From assembly GCF_050315115.1 (NCBI RefSeq), contig NZ_JBNPOJ010000002.1, forward strand, positions 1-64,000: a stretch of 64,000 nt of DNA, read 5' to 3'. Below, piece by piece: positions 17,934 through 25,806 of the stretch (position 1 is its first letter; the number at the start of each line of letters is the position of its first letter). Made by a program: the position numbers and the translations under genes. This DNA is from Peptoniphilus_A sp022767005. GTDB lineage: Bacteria; Bacillota; Clostridia; Tissierellales; Peptoniphilaceae. Under the pieces are notes generated by a model. The model had not been told where the DNA came from and searched no databases. It worked only from the letters and a program-made list of their open reading frames with translations.

Positions 17934-17960
17934 AAAAAGTCCTTGTGACTTTTTTTTATT
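17934..17960 (+). terminator. Terminator of the walRK-surE transcript
   Basis: AAAAAGTC (17934-17941) pairs with GACTTTTT (17947-17954) around a 5-base loop, continuing into a T run. It closes the operon after surE and the small peptide. Confidence 0.7.
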
Positions 17961-17992
17961 TTTGCTATGCTTTAATAAAGAGGTGGATTGAA

Positions 17993-18433
17993 ATGAAAAG
18001 ATTTAACTTAGTACTTTTTATTGCTGTGATTTTTATTTTTTCAGCTTGTCAAAAAAAGGAAAAGACAATATACGATTTTAAAACCGATTTTGTTGGCGAC
18101 AACTCAAAAGTTTCCCAAATAATTAATATGCAAGCATATCCAAAAAATTTTCAAACAAGTGAAATAAAAATTTTATCAGAAGAAGAACCCTATGGCTTAA
18201 AAGTCTTCTGTAAAAATTATAAAAATTTAGAGAAAAAAGATTTGTTTAAAAATGCAGCCACAACTCTTGCCCTAATAAAAAACTTAGACAATTTATATTA
18301 TATAGATGAAAATGAAAGAGAAATCTTTACATATAATCGAAAAGAAGTAGAAGAAAATCTAAAAAAAGAAAATACAAGTCTAGAAAAAATATCAGAAAGC
18401 AGAGAAAACTTAGAAAATTTTATAAATAATTAA
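17993..18433 (+). CDS. Small lipoprotein of unknown function
   Basis: A 146-residue protein with a lipoprotein signal: a positively charged start (MKRFN), a hydrophobic stretch and the lipobox IFSAC, giving a lipid-modified Cys at about residue 19. The mature part is rich in Lys, Glu and Asn and contains no motif I recognise. It would be anchored on the outer face of the membrane. The ATG at 17993 with GAGGTGG upstream is preferred over an in-frame ATG at 17945, which lies inside the terminator. It appears to be transcribed alone. Confidence 0.8.
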   Translation: MKRFNLVLFIAVIFIFSACQKKEKTIYDFKTDFVGDNSKVSQIINMQAYPKNFQTSEIKILSEEEPYGLKVFCKNYKNLEKKDLFKNAATTLALIKNLDNLYYIDENEREIFTYNRKEVEENLKKENTSLEKISESRENLENFINN

Positions 18434-18466
18434 AAGGGGAGACTACAATTAGTTTCCCCTTCTTTA
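18434..18466 (+). terminator. Terminator of the lipoprotein gene
   Basis: AAGGGGAGACT (18434-18444) pairs with AGTTTCCCCTT (18451-18461) through a G-T wobble, followed by TCTTT. A weaker second hairpin with a T run (CTATG...CATAG, about 18480-18512) may back it up. Confidence 0.85.
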
Positions 18467-18532
18467 AAATTTACCAAAGCTATGGCAAAATATTTAGCAT
18501 AGTTTTTTACATAATTTTTTGTCTTCTAATTT

Positions 18533-18763
18533 TTATTTATCTGAATTTGTAAAAATTTGTGTAGGCTCGTCTGCTCCACCAATCATTTGTACATCTCCAT
18601 CTCTAGTCATTTTTTTCCACTCATCTTCGGAAATCTTTCTATTGATTAATTTTTCCATTTGAGTTTTGGTCAATCCTTGGCCTTCCTTTGCAATAGTCTT
18701 ATTTGTAAAAAAACCTGCAAAAAATGATAGACAAACAAGAAGAATAGTTAAACCTTTTTTCAA
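18533..18763 (-). CDS. Small secreted or membrane-anchored protein with a GGADxPTxIF motif
   Basis: A 76-residue protein with an N-terminal hydrophobic segment (residues 4-21) acting as signal peptide or anchor. A charged middle (LTKTQMEKLINRKISEDEW) and a C-terminal VQMIGGADEPTQIFTNS follow. The GGADxPTxIF pattern recalls a conserved site of the sodium-pumping decarboxylase beta subunit, and also occurs at the ends of other very small Firmicutes proteins whose role is unknown to me. The start is TTG at 18763 with AAGGGGG upstream. It stands alone on the minus strand. I can offer no function. Confidence 0.75.
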   Translation of the reverse strand: MKKGLTILLVCLSFFAGFFTNKTIAKEGQGLTKTQMEKLINRKISEDEWKKMTRDGDVQMIGGADEPTQIFTNSDK

Positions 18764-18938
18764 AACTTTACCCCCTTATGAAATTCTAACTAGCCGTAAT
18801 GATTAAATCTTCACTCCATCTTATAATATTATACATAACTTTTCTTATACCTTTGTAAATTTAAAAATATCATATATTTTCATCTTAAAAATATACTATT
18901 GCTTTATTTGTGTCAAGTATTAAATTTTATTTTCCATT

Positions 18939-18972
18939 AAAAAAGAGGAAAACTTTTAAGTCTTCCTCTAAC
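18939..18972 (-). terminator. Terminator after mgtE
   Basis: On the minus strand AGAGGAAGACTT pairs with AAGTTTTCCTCT (18944-18970, one G-T pair, 3-base loop) and a T run follows. It starts 8 bases after the mgtE stop codon. Confidence 0.88.
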
Positions 18973-18978
18973 TTTTAT

Positions 18979-20301
18979 TTAAACACCTATTAAAATTGTT
19001 GCAATTTCAAAATATACAAATAATACTAGGGTATCTACTATTGTTGTGATAAGTGGTCCAGCCATAATAGTTGGGTCGATTTTCAATTTTTCTGCAATTA
19101 AGGGAAGTATGCCGCCAATCATCTTTGACAAAACTATGGTAGTAAGCAGTGTTGCTGATACTGTTAGAGTTACGCCAATATCCACAGTGTCTAAAATTGA
19201 CATCCTAATTATATTTACTACTACTAAAATTAATCCAACAATAATTCCAATGCGAAATTCTTTGAACATTACTTGTAAACATTCTTTAAACTCAATTTCG
19301 CCTGTGTAAATCCCACGAATTATTGTAGTGGATGATTGTGTTCCTGCATTTCCACCAGAGTCCATTAACATTGGAATATAAGCTGCAAGTGCAACGCTTG
19401 ATGCTAAAAGTGCTTCATATCTTTTTATTATAAAACTTGTAAAAGTTGCCGTTACAAGACAAATTATAAGCCACATAGTTCTATCCTTTGCAAGCCTAAA
19501 TACAGATTTGTCCCAATAATGTTCTGGTGAAGATTCGCTAATACCGTGGATATTTCCCAAGTCTTCTTCATATTCATCGTGCATTACGTCAATTGCCCAT
19601 TCAACTGGTACAATACCTACAAGTCTTCCTTCAGAATCCGTTACTGGAATTTCTGATAGGTCGTATTTATAGGCAAGTTTTGCTACAACTTCTTGGTCAT
19701 CTGTTGCATAGACGCTAGAGTTTATTGGGTGTATAAATTCTTCGATATTTTTATTTTTGTTACGAAGTAAGTCTGCCAAGTATACATAGCCAATTAGCAC
19801 AAGGGATTCGTTTGTAACCCAAACTTGTTCCAATCTATCTGCATCTAAGTCTGAATGAATAATTTTTTCTAGGGCCTGTGTTGGAGTTGCTGTCTTTTTT
19901 ACAAAGATAAATCCAACGGACATAATTGAACCAACAGATTCCTGAGGATAGCCCAAAAGTTCATTTATAACTGGTCTTCTCTCTTCTTCTATAAAGTGGT
20001 TCATGAGCTTTCTAACCATATTGGCTGGCAACTCTTGCAATGTGTCTACAAGTTCATCTTCTTCCAAATCTTTCATAAGAGATAATATTTTATCTTGGGA
20101 AAGGGAACCTATTATTTCAACTTTTTTATCTCCTGGCAATAGGGAAAAGGCGTCTGCCAAAAGGTCTTTGTTTAAAAGTTTTATCCAAATGGCAACATCT
20201 TCCTTTGGAAGGTCCTCTAGTTGTTCTGCGATATCAACAGGATCCATTTTATTGATGGTATCTTGTGTCTTTAATAATTCTTCTCTATTGTATTTTTTCA
20301 T
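18979..20301 (-). CDS. mgtE: Magnesium transporter MgtE
   Basis: A 440-residue magnesium channel/transporter. Domains in order: cytosolic MgtE N domain (about 15-125, with repeated helices such as LPAN and LPKED), two CBS domains (about 135-255), a connecting helix (WLIICLV start near 285), and five membrane helices (about 285-440) with PMLMDSGGNAGTQSST, the hallmark of the pore entrance. Mg2+ bound between the CBS and N domains closes the channel when cytosolic Mg2+ is high. The length is normal. GGAGG precedes the ATG. Upstream lie a 25-codon leader ORF and an intrinsic terminator, so expression is probably attenuated. Confidence 0.96.
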   Translation of the reverse strand: MKKYNREELLKTQDTINKMDPVDIAEQLEDLPKEDVAIWIKLLNKDLLADAFSLLPGDKKVEIIGSLSQDKILSLMKDLEEDELVDTLQELPANMVRKLMNHFIEEERRPVINELLGYPQESVGSIMSVGFIFVKKTATPTQALEKIIHSDLDADRLEQVWVTNESLVLIGYVYLADLLRNKNKNIEEFIHPINSSVYATDDQEVVAKLAYKYDLSEIPVTDSEGRLVGIVPVEWAIDVMHDEYEEDLGNIHGISESSPEHYWDKSVFRLAKDRTMWLIICLVTATFTSFIIKRYEALLASSVALAAYIPMLMDSGGNAGTQSSTTIIRGIYTGEIEFKECLQVMFKEFRIGIIVGLILVVVNIIRMSILDTVDIGVTLTVSATLLTTIVLSKMIGGILPLIAEKLKIDPTIMAGPLITTIVDTLVLFVYFEIATILIGV

Positions 20302-20333
20302 AAAGCCTCCTTAATTTTTATGACTTTTTTGCA

Positions 20334-20358
20334 TAAAAAAAGCCGCTATCTAAGCGGT
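20334..20358 (-). terminator. Attenuator terminator between the leader ORF and mgtE
   Basis: On the minus strand ACCGCT pairs with AGCGGC-side bases (CCGCT...AGCGG, 20343-20357) and seven T follow. It lies 22 bases after the leader ORF stop and 33 bases before mgtE, so it would stop transcription unless prevented. Confidence 0.8.
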
Positions 20359-20380
20359 AAAGAGGCATCATTAAATAGAC

Positions 20381-20458
20381 TTATGAATTTATAAGCCTTC
20401 TGAATTTCTCCTTTATCGCATAGACTAATACATTTTTCCAGGGTCGACTGGTATCCAT
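20381..20458 (-). CDS. mgtE leader peptide (25 residues)
   Basis: On the minus strand GGAGGTG lies 5-6 bases before an ATG at 20458. The 25-residue frame begins MDTSRPWKNVLVYAIK and ends KFRRLINS. The stop codon sits inside an 8-bp hairpin (AGGCTTAT pairing with ATAAGTCT), followed by the intrinsic terminator and then mgtE. The layout of ribosome site, short ORF, alternative hairpin and terminator is that of translation-coupled attenuation. Salmonella mgtA has a leader peptide (MgtL), but its sequence is different. Existence is well supported by layout; the regulatory signal is inference. Confidence 0.7.
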   Translation of the reverse strand: MDTSRPWKNVLVYAIKEKFRRLINS

Positions 20459-20561
20459 GTAAACACCTCCATATAAAATCATTTTAACATAAAGGAGATT
20501 TTAAATCTATTTTAAGAGAAAATTTTACAAAAAATATATTAATATATGTTATCACATACAC

Positions 20562-20624
20562 AAAATTGATCCAGCAAAACAAGCTCTTGTTGACAAAGGA
20601 CTTGACGGTATTGCTGGAAAATAA
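20562..20624 (+). pseudogene. Remnant of a C-terminal coding segment
   Basis: The plus strand reads KIDPAKQALVDKGLDGIAGK followed by a stop, with typical coding composition, but no start codon or ribosome site lies upstream and a stop occurs at 20502. It looks like the tail of a lost gene. I do not recognise the parent protein. Confidence 0.35.
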
Positions 20625-20687
20625 TTTAATATCTTTTCTAAGGGAAATTGATAAAGCATGGTATATTAATGCCACTTTATTTTTAAT

Positions 20688-20714
20688 CAATAAAAGACCT
20701 AATTGCTTAGGTCT
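20688..20714 (-). terminator. Terminator after the glutaminase gene
   Basis: AGACCTAA (20695-20702) and TTAGGTCT (20707-20714) form an 8-bp perfect stem; on the minus strand a T-rich tract follows. It lies 25 bases beyond the glutaminase stop. Confidence 0.75.
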
Positions 20715-20738
20715 AATATTATAATTTTATTAATAATT

Positions 20739-21662
20739 TTAATAAATTGATAAATCTAGTTTTTCTGATAAGTATTCTAGCATTCTAACGCCACTGTAAG
20801 AGTTGCCATGTTTGTCAAGCCTTGGTGCGTATACTGCAAGTCCTGTTTTATTTCTTGAAGCAGTAACTATTCCTCCACCGACTCCAGATTTAGCAGGTAG
20901 TCCAACTCTTATTGCAAAATCTCCTGAATAGTCATAAGTTCCACAAGTTGCCATAAGTGCTCTTAAAACTTCTGATTCTTTCTTTGTAACAATTTCTCTA
21001 CCCTCGAGATCCACTCCATTGTTAGAAATTACATAAGACATATGTGCTAAGTTTTCAGTATTTACGAGAATTGAACATGCTTTAAAATATGTATCTAATA
21101 CTTCTTCGACTTTTGTATCGCTTGGCAAAATTTCCTTAGCTAGCATTAAATAAATTAGCGTCCTATTAGTAAAGGAAGATTCTTTTTCTGATTGGGCAAT
21201 TTCTCTGCTATAATCAACTTTTTCTCCTAGAAATTCTCCCGCTTTTTCAAGTATTACATCAAAAGTTTTTTCTCTATAAACATTATATAAAATAGCTACT
21301 ATAATAATTGCACCAGCATTTATGAAGGGATTAACTGGAATTCTTTTTTCTGAAAGTTCTAGTTCTATAACAGAATTAAAAGGTTTTGCAGATGGTCTTA
21401 CGCCAACATATTTTTTAAGCTCTGATAATCTATAATTTTTCATTGCAAGTGCGTATAAAATTACTTTTACAATGGATTGGATTGAATATTTTACTTTAGA
21501 GTCGCCCACACTAAAAAGCTCTCCATCTTCTATTTTTGAAATTGCAATCTTATTGGGGTCAACTTTTGCAAGCTCAGGAATATAATTTGCAACAGCTCCT
21601 TCATGCAAATATTTTCTGCCTATATTAAGAGCTTCTTCTAAAACTTCTTCTGTAAAAATCAT
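20739..21662 (-). CDS. glsA: Glutaminase
   Basis: A 307-residue glutaminase of the serine-dependent beta-lactamase-like family, converting glutamine to glutamate and ammonia. The catalytic Ser-x-x-Lys is visible in YSIQSIVKVILYAL. RVGLPAKSGVGGGIV and NPFINAGAI are further family signatures. The ATG at 21662 gives MIFTEEVLEEAL, matching the usual beginning of the family; an in-frame ATG at 21707 has no ribosome site. The ribosome site of the chosen start is weak. It is a single-gene unit and fits an amino-acid-fermenting organism; it may also aid acid resistance. Confidence 0.93.
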   Translation of the reverse strand: MIFTEEVLEEALNIGRKYLHEGAVANYIPELAKVDPNKIAISKIEDGELFSVGDSKVKYSIQSIVKVILYALAMKNYRLSELKKYVGVRPSAKPFNSVIELELSEKRIPVNPFINAGAIIIVAILYNVYREKTFDVILEKAGEFLGEKVDYSREIAQSEKESSFTNRTLIYLMLAKEILPSDTKVEEVLDTYFKACSILVNTENLAHMSYVISNNGVDLEGREIVTKKESEVLRALMATCGTYDYSGDFAIRVGLPAKSGVGGGIVTASRNKTGLAVYAPRLDKHGNSYSGVRMLEYLSEKLDLSIY

Positions 21663-21794
21663 TATTCTCACGCCTTTAATTTTATTTGAGATTGTTTTCC
21701 CAGCCATAATAGGTTACCATATCACAAAATTTTTTTCAATCTATTTCTAAAACTATATCCTTAAAATTACATACTATTTTATATTTACAAAAAC

Positions 21795-21825
21795 TGTTAA
21801 AGGACCTAAATGCACCTTAGGTCCT
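21795..21825 (-). terminator. Terminator after msrAB
   Basis: GGACCTAA (21802-21809) pairs with TTAGGTCC (21816-21823); on the minus strand the stem is followed by TTTAACAG. It shares the GACCTAA/TTAGGTC stem core with the terminator near 20700. The T run is weak. Confidence 0.6.
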
Positions 21826-21842
21826 AAAATCATAACAATTTT

Positions 21843-22784
21843 TTATTTAACAAAAATTTTGTAATCACAATATCCTTTATCATCCATTTCTTCATAGGGA
21901 ATAAATTCAAGTGCTGCACCATTTATGCAATACCTAAGTCCACCCTTATCTACTGGACCGTCATCAAATACATGACCAAGATGTGAATCAGAAGATTTTG
22001 ATTTAACTTCAGTACGAATCATTCCAAAGGAAGTGTCTTTTATTTCATCTAAATAATTTGAAACAATGGGACGAGAAAAAGATGGCCATCCGCAACCTGC
22101 GTCGAATTTGTCAGTTGATGAAAAAAGAGGTTTCTTAGAAAGTTTGTCGACATAAATTCCCCTTCTATATTCTTTATTAAGTTCACTAGTAAAAGGTCTT
22201 TCAGTGCCTGCCTTTTCCATTACATCATAGGAGATATCGTCTAAAAATTCCCTTTTGTTTTTCTCAACAAATTTTCTATCATCGTCTATTATTGGGTCTT
22301 CAGCTGAATTTAAATTTACATGGCAATATCCATTAGGATTTTTGTCTAAATAGTCTTGATGATAATCCTCTGCTTTAACAAAATTTTTTATAGGAGAGAT
22401 TTCAACAGCAACTTTTCCTATTTTTTCTTCCTCATATTCTATAAAATCTTTTACAATTTCTTTAGAATTAGTATCTTCCTCATCCCAATAAATTCCAGTG
22501 CGATATTGTCTTCCAATGTCATTACCTTGTCTATTTATAGATTTTGGATTTATAATCCTGAAATAATGTAAAAGAATCTCAGTTAAAGAAATTCTAGAGA
22601 AATCATAATAAATTTTTACAGTTTCTGCGTGATCTGTCCTTGATACAATTTCATAATTAGTCTCATCGCTGTCGCCATTTGCATATCCTACAACAGTTTT
22701 AACAATTCCCTTTAATTTTTTAAAATAGGCTTCTGTTCCCCAAAAACATCCGCCTGCTAAATATATAACTTTAATGTTTTTCAT
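21843..22784 (-). CDS. msrAB: Fused methionine sulfoxide reductase MsrA-MsrB
   Basis: A 313-residue two-domain repair enzyme. Residues 1 to about 150 are MsrA (catalytic Cys13 in GGCFWG; YHQDYLDKNP region), reducing the S form of methionine sulfoxide. Residues about 165-313 are MsrB (DAGCGWPSF; catalytic Cys in RYCINGAAL), reducing the R form. The MsrB part lacks the two CxxC zinc pairs, so it is the metal-free type. There is no signal peptide, so it acts in the cytosol. An AT-rich palindrome (22835-22850) lies in its upstream region and could bind a stress regulator of the Fur/PerR family. Confidence 0.95.
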   Translation of the reverse strand: MKNIKVIYLAGGCFWGTEAYFKKLKGIVKTVVGYANGDSDETNYEIVSRTDHAETVKIYYDFSRISLTEILLHYFRIINPKSINRQGNDIGRQYRTGIYWDEEDTNSKEIVKDFIEYEEEKIGKVAVEISPIKNFVKAEDYHQDYLDKNPNGYCHVNLNSAEDPIIDDDRKFVEKNKREFLDDISYDVMEKAGTERPFTSELNKEYRRGIYVDKLSKKPLFSSTDKFDAGCGWPSFSRPIVSNYLDEIKDTSFGMIRTEVKSKSSDSHLGHVFDDGPVDKGGLRYCINGAALEFIPYEEMDDKGYCDYKIFVK

Positions 22785-23122
22785 AAAATCACCAGTAATA
22801 CTATACCCAAATTTTATAAAATCAATTTCTAAACAATAATAATTATTATTTATTAAATAAATTCTAATAAATATTTTAATATATTTTTTTTAAAGTTGTT
22901 ACACTAATACTAATGATAATTAATATCAAATTATGATTTATGATTTGTTTTTATTTATTTTATGAAATTTTAAGCTTTAATAAAAATCTTTGACATATTT
23001 TCAAATAATAAATCCCATAAACTTTTTAATAATATAATTTTACTGATTTTAAATTATAAAATTTAGCTAATTTTCATATCTTAATCTTAAACAAAATCAA
23101 AACTTAATAATTAGGAGGAATT
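22785..23122. promoter_or_regulatory. Divergent msrAB / zinc-operon control region
   Basis: This 338-base AT-rich region separates msrAB (left) and the zinc operon (right). Two palindromes stand out: AATAATAATTATTATT (22835-22850), perfect over 16 bases, and TGATAATTAATATCA (22914-22928), a 7-1-7 repeat with one mismatched pair. Both look like Fur-superfamily operators (Fur, Zur or PerR). No ORF is seen. The assignment to a given regulator is inference. Confidence 0.45.
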
Positions 23123-23773
23123 ATGAAGAAAAATTTTAAAATGTCCTTAGCTGTTGTTCTCATGTCTTCAGCTTTACTTGTTGCTTGTAATAAAAATAAC
23201 TCAAGCAATTCGACAAATAATGCAAGTCCAAAGGAAAACAACACTAAGGTAGAACATAATGTACATTCTGATCATGCTAAAGAGGAATCTCAAGATGTTG
23301 CTCTTTCTGATTGGTCTGGTGAATGGAATAATATTGCAAGTTATATTGACGATGCAGGTTTAAAAGGAGCCTATGAGGAAGTAGCTAAGAGAGATAATAT
23401 TACAGAAGAGCAAGCTAAGAAAAATTTTTCTGACCGTGTTGCTGTTGATTTCGGTGCAATGAAAGTTGATGAGGATAGCATTACATTTTTCTCTAAACCT
23501 GGTGGAGAAGAAATAGAAAAAGCTAATTTCAAATATGTTGACAAACATCCTATGGAACATGGCGGAAAAACACTATATTGGTATGAATTTTCTTCTGATG
23601 GAAAATATCCTACAATTTTAATGATGCCTGTCCATGGCGAAGACAATATGCCACACTTCCACTTGAGAGTAGGCGGAACTGCAGAAGAAATGTTAGCAAA
23701 AGACAACTGGTATCCTACTTTTGTAAGTCCAACAGTTACAATAGATCAAGTTTACGAAGAAGTTGCTGAATAA
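23123..23773 (+). CDS. ZinT-like zinc-binding lipoprotein
   Basis: A 216-residue lipoprotein (lipobox LLVAC, Cys22) with a low-complexity Asn/Ser linker and a His-rich segment HNVHSDH (45-51). A ZinT (YodA) domain follows at about residues 58-214. The ZinT metal site is suggested by PHFHLRVG near residue 182 plus upstream His residues. It should bind zinc outside the membrane and pass it to the ABC transporter encoded just downstream. In other Firmicutes this domain is often fused to the C-terminus of AdcA; here it is a separate lipoprotein. GGAGG precedes the ATG. A hairpin after it may reduce readthrough into znuA. Confidence 0.92.
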   Translation: MKKNFKMSLAVVLMSSALLVACNKNNSSNSTNNASPKENNTKVEHNVHSDHAKEESQDVALSDWSGEWNNIASYIDDAGLKGAYEEVAKRDNITEEQAKKNFSDRVAVDFGAMKVDEDSITFFSKPGGEEIEKANFKYVDKHPMEHGGKTLYWYEFSSDGKYPTILMMPVHGEDNMPHFHLRVGGTAEEMLAKDNWYPTFVSPTVTIDQVYEEVAE

Positions 23774-23790
23774 TATTTTATCTTTTTCTT

Positions 23791-23818
23791 ATCCTCGATT
23801 TTTATCGGGGATATTTTT
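23791..23818 (+). terminator. Intercistronic terminator-like hairpin after the ZinT gene
   Basis: ATCCTCGAT (23791-23799) pairs with ATCGGGGAT (23804-23812) with one T-G pair, then ATTTTT. It sits between the ZinT-like and ZnuA genes and probably lets part of the transcripts through, giving more of the binding protein than of the transporter. Confidence 0.7.
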
Positions 23819-23832
23819 CTGAAAGGAGTAAT

Positions 23833-25128
23833 ATGTCAAAAATAATAAAAATTATGTTGGTAATTCTATTGGCATCTTCTTTGATTTCTTGCGAAAAAGA
23901 AAAAAATACTATAGATAAGCCTGTAGTCTACACTTCTTTTTATCCAGTTTATAGTCTTACTAAAAGTGTGGTTGGCGATACTGTTGACCTTAAAATGTTT
24001 ATGCCAAAAAATCAAGATCCTCATTTATGGGAGCCTACTCCTAAAAAAATTAAAGAATTATCTAAGGCAGATCTTTTAATAATAAATGGAGCAAACTTAG
24101 AACATTGGTCAGATTCTATTTCAAAAACTCTTCCAAATTTAGATATTCTAAAATTGGCAAGTGGTGTAAATCTTATTTCTTATAAAGGTGCTGCAGCAAT
24201 CGGCGACTTTCAATACATGGTTATGGGTGATTTCGATACAGAAACTTACTCCTTTGATTTTGGACACACTCACGAAGACAATATGAGAATTGCATTTTTA
24301 TATTGTGACAAAAAGTATTCTGAAAGGGAACTCGTTAAAATTGGAAGAAAATTAATGGAAAATACTGGCGAAGATATTCCACAAAAACACTTAATTAATG
24401 TAGAGAATAGAAAAGTCTATAAGCTGGAGATGGGTCATGAACATGGCGAAATTTATTACAAGCTGCCTAAAAAGGGTGAGTGGATAATGTTTAGCGATAG
24501 AATTTCCACAGACTTACTTTCATATAAAATGCTCGACCTACATGGTAATGACCTCAATTTAAAGGTTTTGCGAGACACTTCCACTACTAATGAGGATAAA
24601 ATAACCTATGATCCTCATTCATGGATGAGCATTAGAAATGCAAAAAGATATGTCAATGATATTGAATACAAAATGAACCAATTATATCCTGAAAATAAAA
24701 ACATTTATAGAAAGAATGCTTCAAAAACTTTGAGAGAGCTCACAGCTTTAGACTATAAATATAGAGATCTCTTTAAAAATACAAAGAGAAAAGAATTTAT
24801 AGTAAGTCATTTTGCTTTTGCATACTTAGCAAAGGACTTTGATTTAATTCAGTATCCATTACAAGGCCTCACAAGCACAGATTCTCCAAGTATTAAAAAG
24901 CTTATAAAGGTCATTGAAGATTCTAAGGCTAGACATATTAATACTATTTTCTATGAATATGGAATGCCCAAAAATGGAGCAGATATTATTGCAGAAGAAA
25001 TTGATGCCGATTTAAAGGGGCTTATTTCTATGGAATATATAAATAAAGATATTGAAAATGACATTGGCAAAGATTATATTGACATGATTGAATACAATTT
25101 AAAAACTATTTATGATTCATTGAGGTGA
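23833..25128 (+). CDS. znuA: Zinc ABC transporter substrate-binding lipoprotein with a large insertion
   Basis: A 431-residue lipoprotein (lipobox LISC, Cys20) of the cluster A-I metal-binding proteins. The four expected metal ligands are visible: His63 in QDPHLWEPTP, His262 in YDPHSWMS, His326 in VSHFAFAY and Glu375 in FYEYGMPK. Typical members have about 300 residues; the excess is an insertion at about residues 115-255 between the first and second ligand, where other ZnuA proteins carry a short His-rich loop. The insertion contains GHTHED (144-149) and GHEHGE (201-206) and otherwise resembles a folded domain I do not recognise. It delivers zinc (or Mn) to the ZnuB/ZnuC pair encoded next. 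Confidence 0.93.
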   Translation: MSKIIKIMLVILLASSLISCEKEKNTIDKPVVYTSFYPVYSLTKSVVGDTVDLKMFMPKNQDPHLWEPTPKKIKELSKADLLIINGANLEHWSDSISKTLPNLDILKLASGVNLISYKGAAAIGDFQYMVMGDFDTETYSFDFGHTHEDNMRIAFLYCDKKYSERELVKIGRKLMENTGEDIPQKHLINVENRKVYKLEMGHEHGEIYYKLPKKGEWIMFSDRISTDLLSYKMLDLHGNDLNLKVLRDTSTTNEDKITYDPHSWMSIRNAKRYVNDIEYKMNQLYPENKNIYRKNASKTLRELTALDYKYRDLFKNTKRKEFIVSHFAFAYLAKDFDLIQYPLQGLTSTDSPSIKKLIKVIEDSKARHINTIFYEYGMPKNGADIIAEEIDADLKGLISMEYINKDIENDIGKDYIDMIEYNLKTIYDSLR

Positions 25129-25131
25129 TAT

Positions 25132-25806
25132 ATGAAGGCAATAGAAATAAAAAATGCTTGCTTTTCCTATGATAGAGATCCTATCTTGGTAGATTTGAAT
25201 TTAACTGTTAAAAATAAAGAAAAAATCACTATCATTGGAGGAAATGGCGTTGGAAAAACAACTTTAATAAAAATAATTGTAGGTGAACTTAAACTTGACA
25301 GTGGCAGCATTAAAATTTTTGAGGAAGATTTTAATACTGATTTACTAAAAAGAATTGGCTATGTGCCACAATCGCAAAAGGAAAATTTATATACTTTTCC
25401 AATTACCGTTAAGGAACTTGTAACCTTGCAGTTATACGACAGTCTTGGCAAATTTAAAATACCGAGAAAAGAACATTACCTCAAGACTATGAATTTATTA
25501 AAAAAGATGAACTTAGAAAAATATGCTGACTATCCCATAAGAGAATTATCAGGTGGACTTAGACAAAGGGTAGTAATAACTCGCGCTCTTATGAATGATC
25601 CTGATATTTTAATATTTGACGAACCAACTTCTGGCGTCGATGAAAATTCCAAAGCACAGTTTGCAAAAACTATTGAAGAATTAAACGAAAAATTTGACGT
25701 TTCAATAATTTTAATAACACATGAATTGGACTGGATAAAGAATAATTTAAAAATGGACTCTATTTATGAACTAAAAAAGGGAGGTCTTGTAGATGTTACA
25801 ATATAG
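25132..25806 (+). CDS. znuC: Zinc ABC transporter ATP-binding protein
   Basis: A 224-residue ABC ATPase: Walker A GGNGVGKTTL (near 37-46), Q-loop GYVPQSQK, signature LSGGLRQRV (near 140), Walker B ILIFDEPTSGVD and switch His in LITHELDW. It powers zinc import with ZnuB. It starts 3 bases after znuA and overlaps znuB by 14 bases, a tight operon. The metal assignment comes from the neighbouring ZinT and ZnuA genes. Confidence 0.95.
   Translation: MKAIEIKNACFSYDRDPILVDLNLTVKNKEKITIIGGNGVGKTTLIKIIVGELKLDSGSIKIFEEDFNTDLLKRIGYVPQSQKENLYTFPITVKELVTLQLYDSLGKFKIPRKEHYLKTMNLLKKMNLEKYADYPIRELSGGLRQRVVITRALMNDPDILIFDEPTSGVDENSKAQFAKTIEELNEKFDVSIILITHELDWIKNNLKMDSIYELKKGGLVDVTI

Noticed and set aside
20302..20480. 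M-box (ykoK) magnesium riboswitch upstream of mgtE
   Set aside because: The region is too short, lacks the conserved M-box core, and is instead occupied by a leader ORF and terminator.
20484..20690. 68-residue minus-strand frame upstream of mgtE
   Set aside because: No ribosome site, composition unlike neighbouring genes, and it overlaps a better-looking remnant in another frame.
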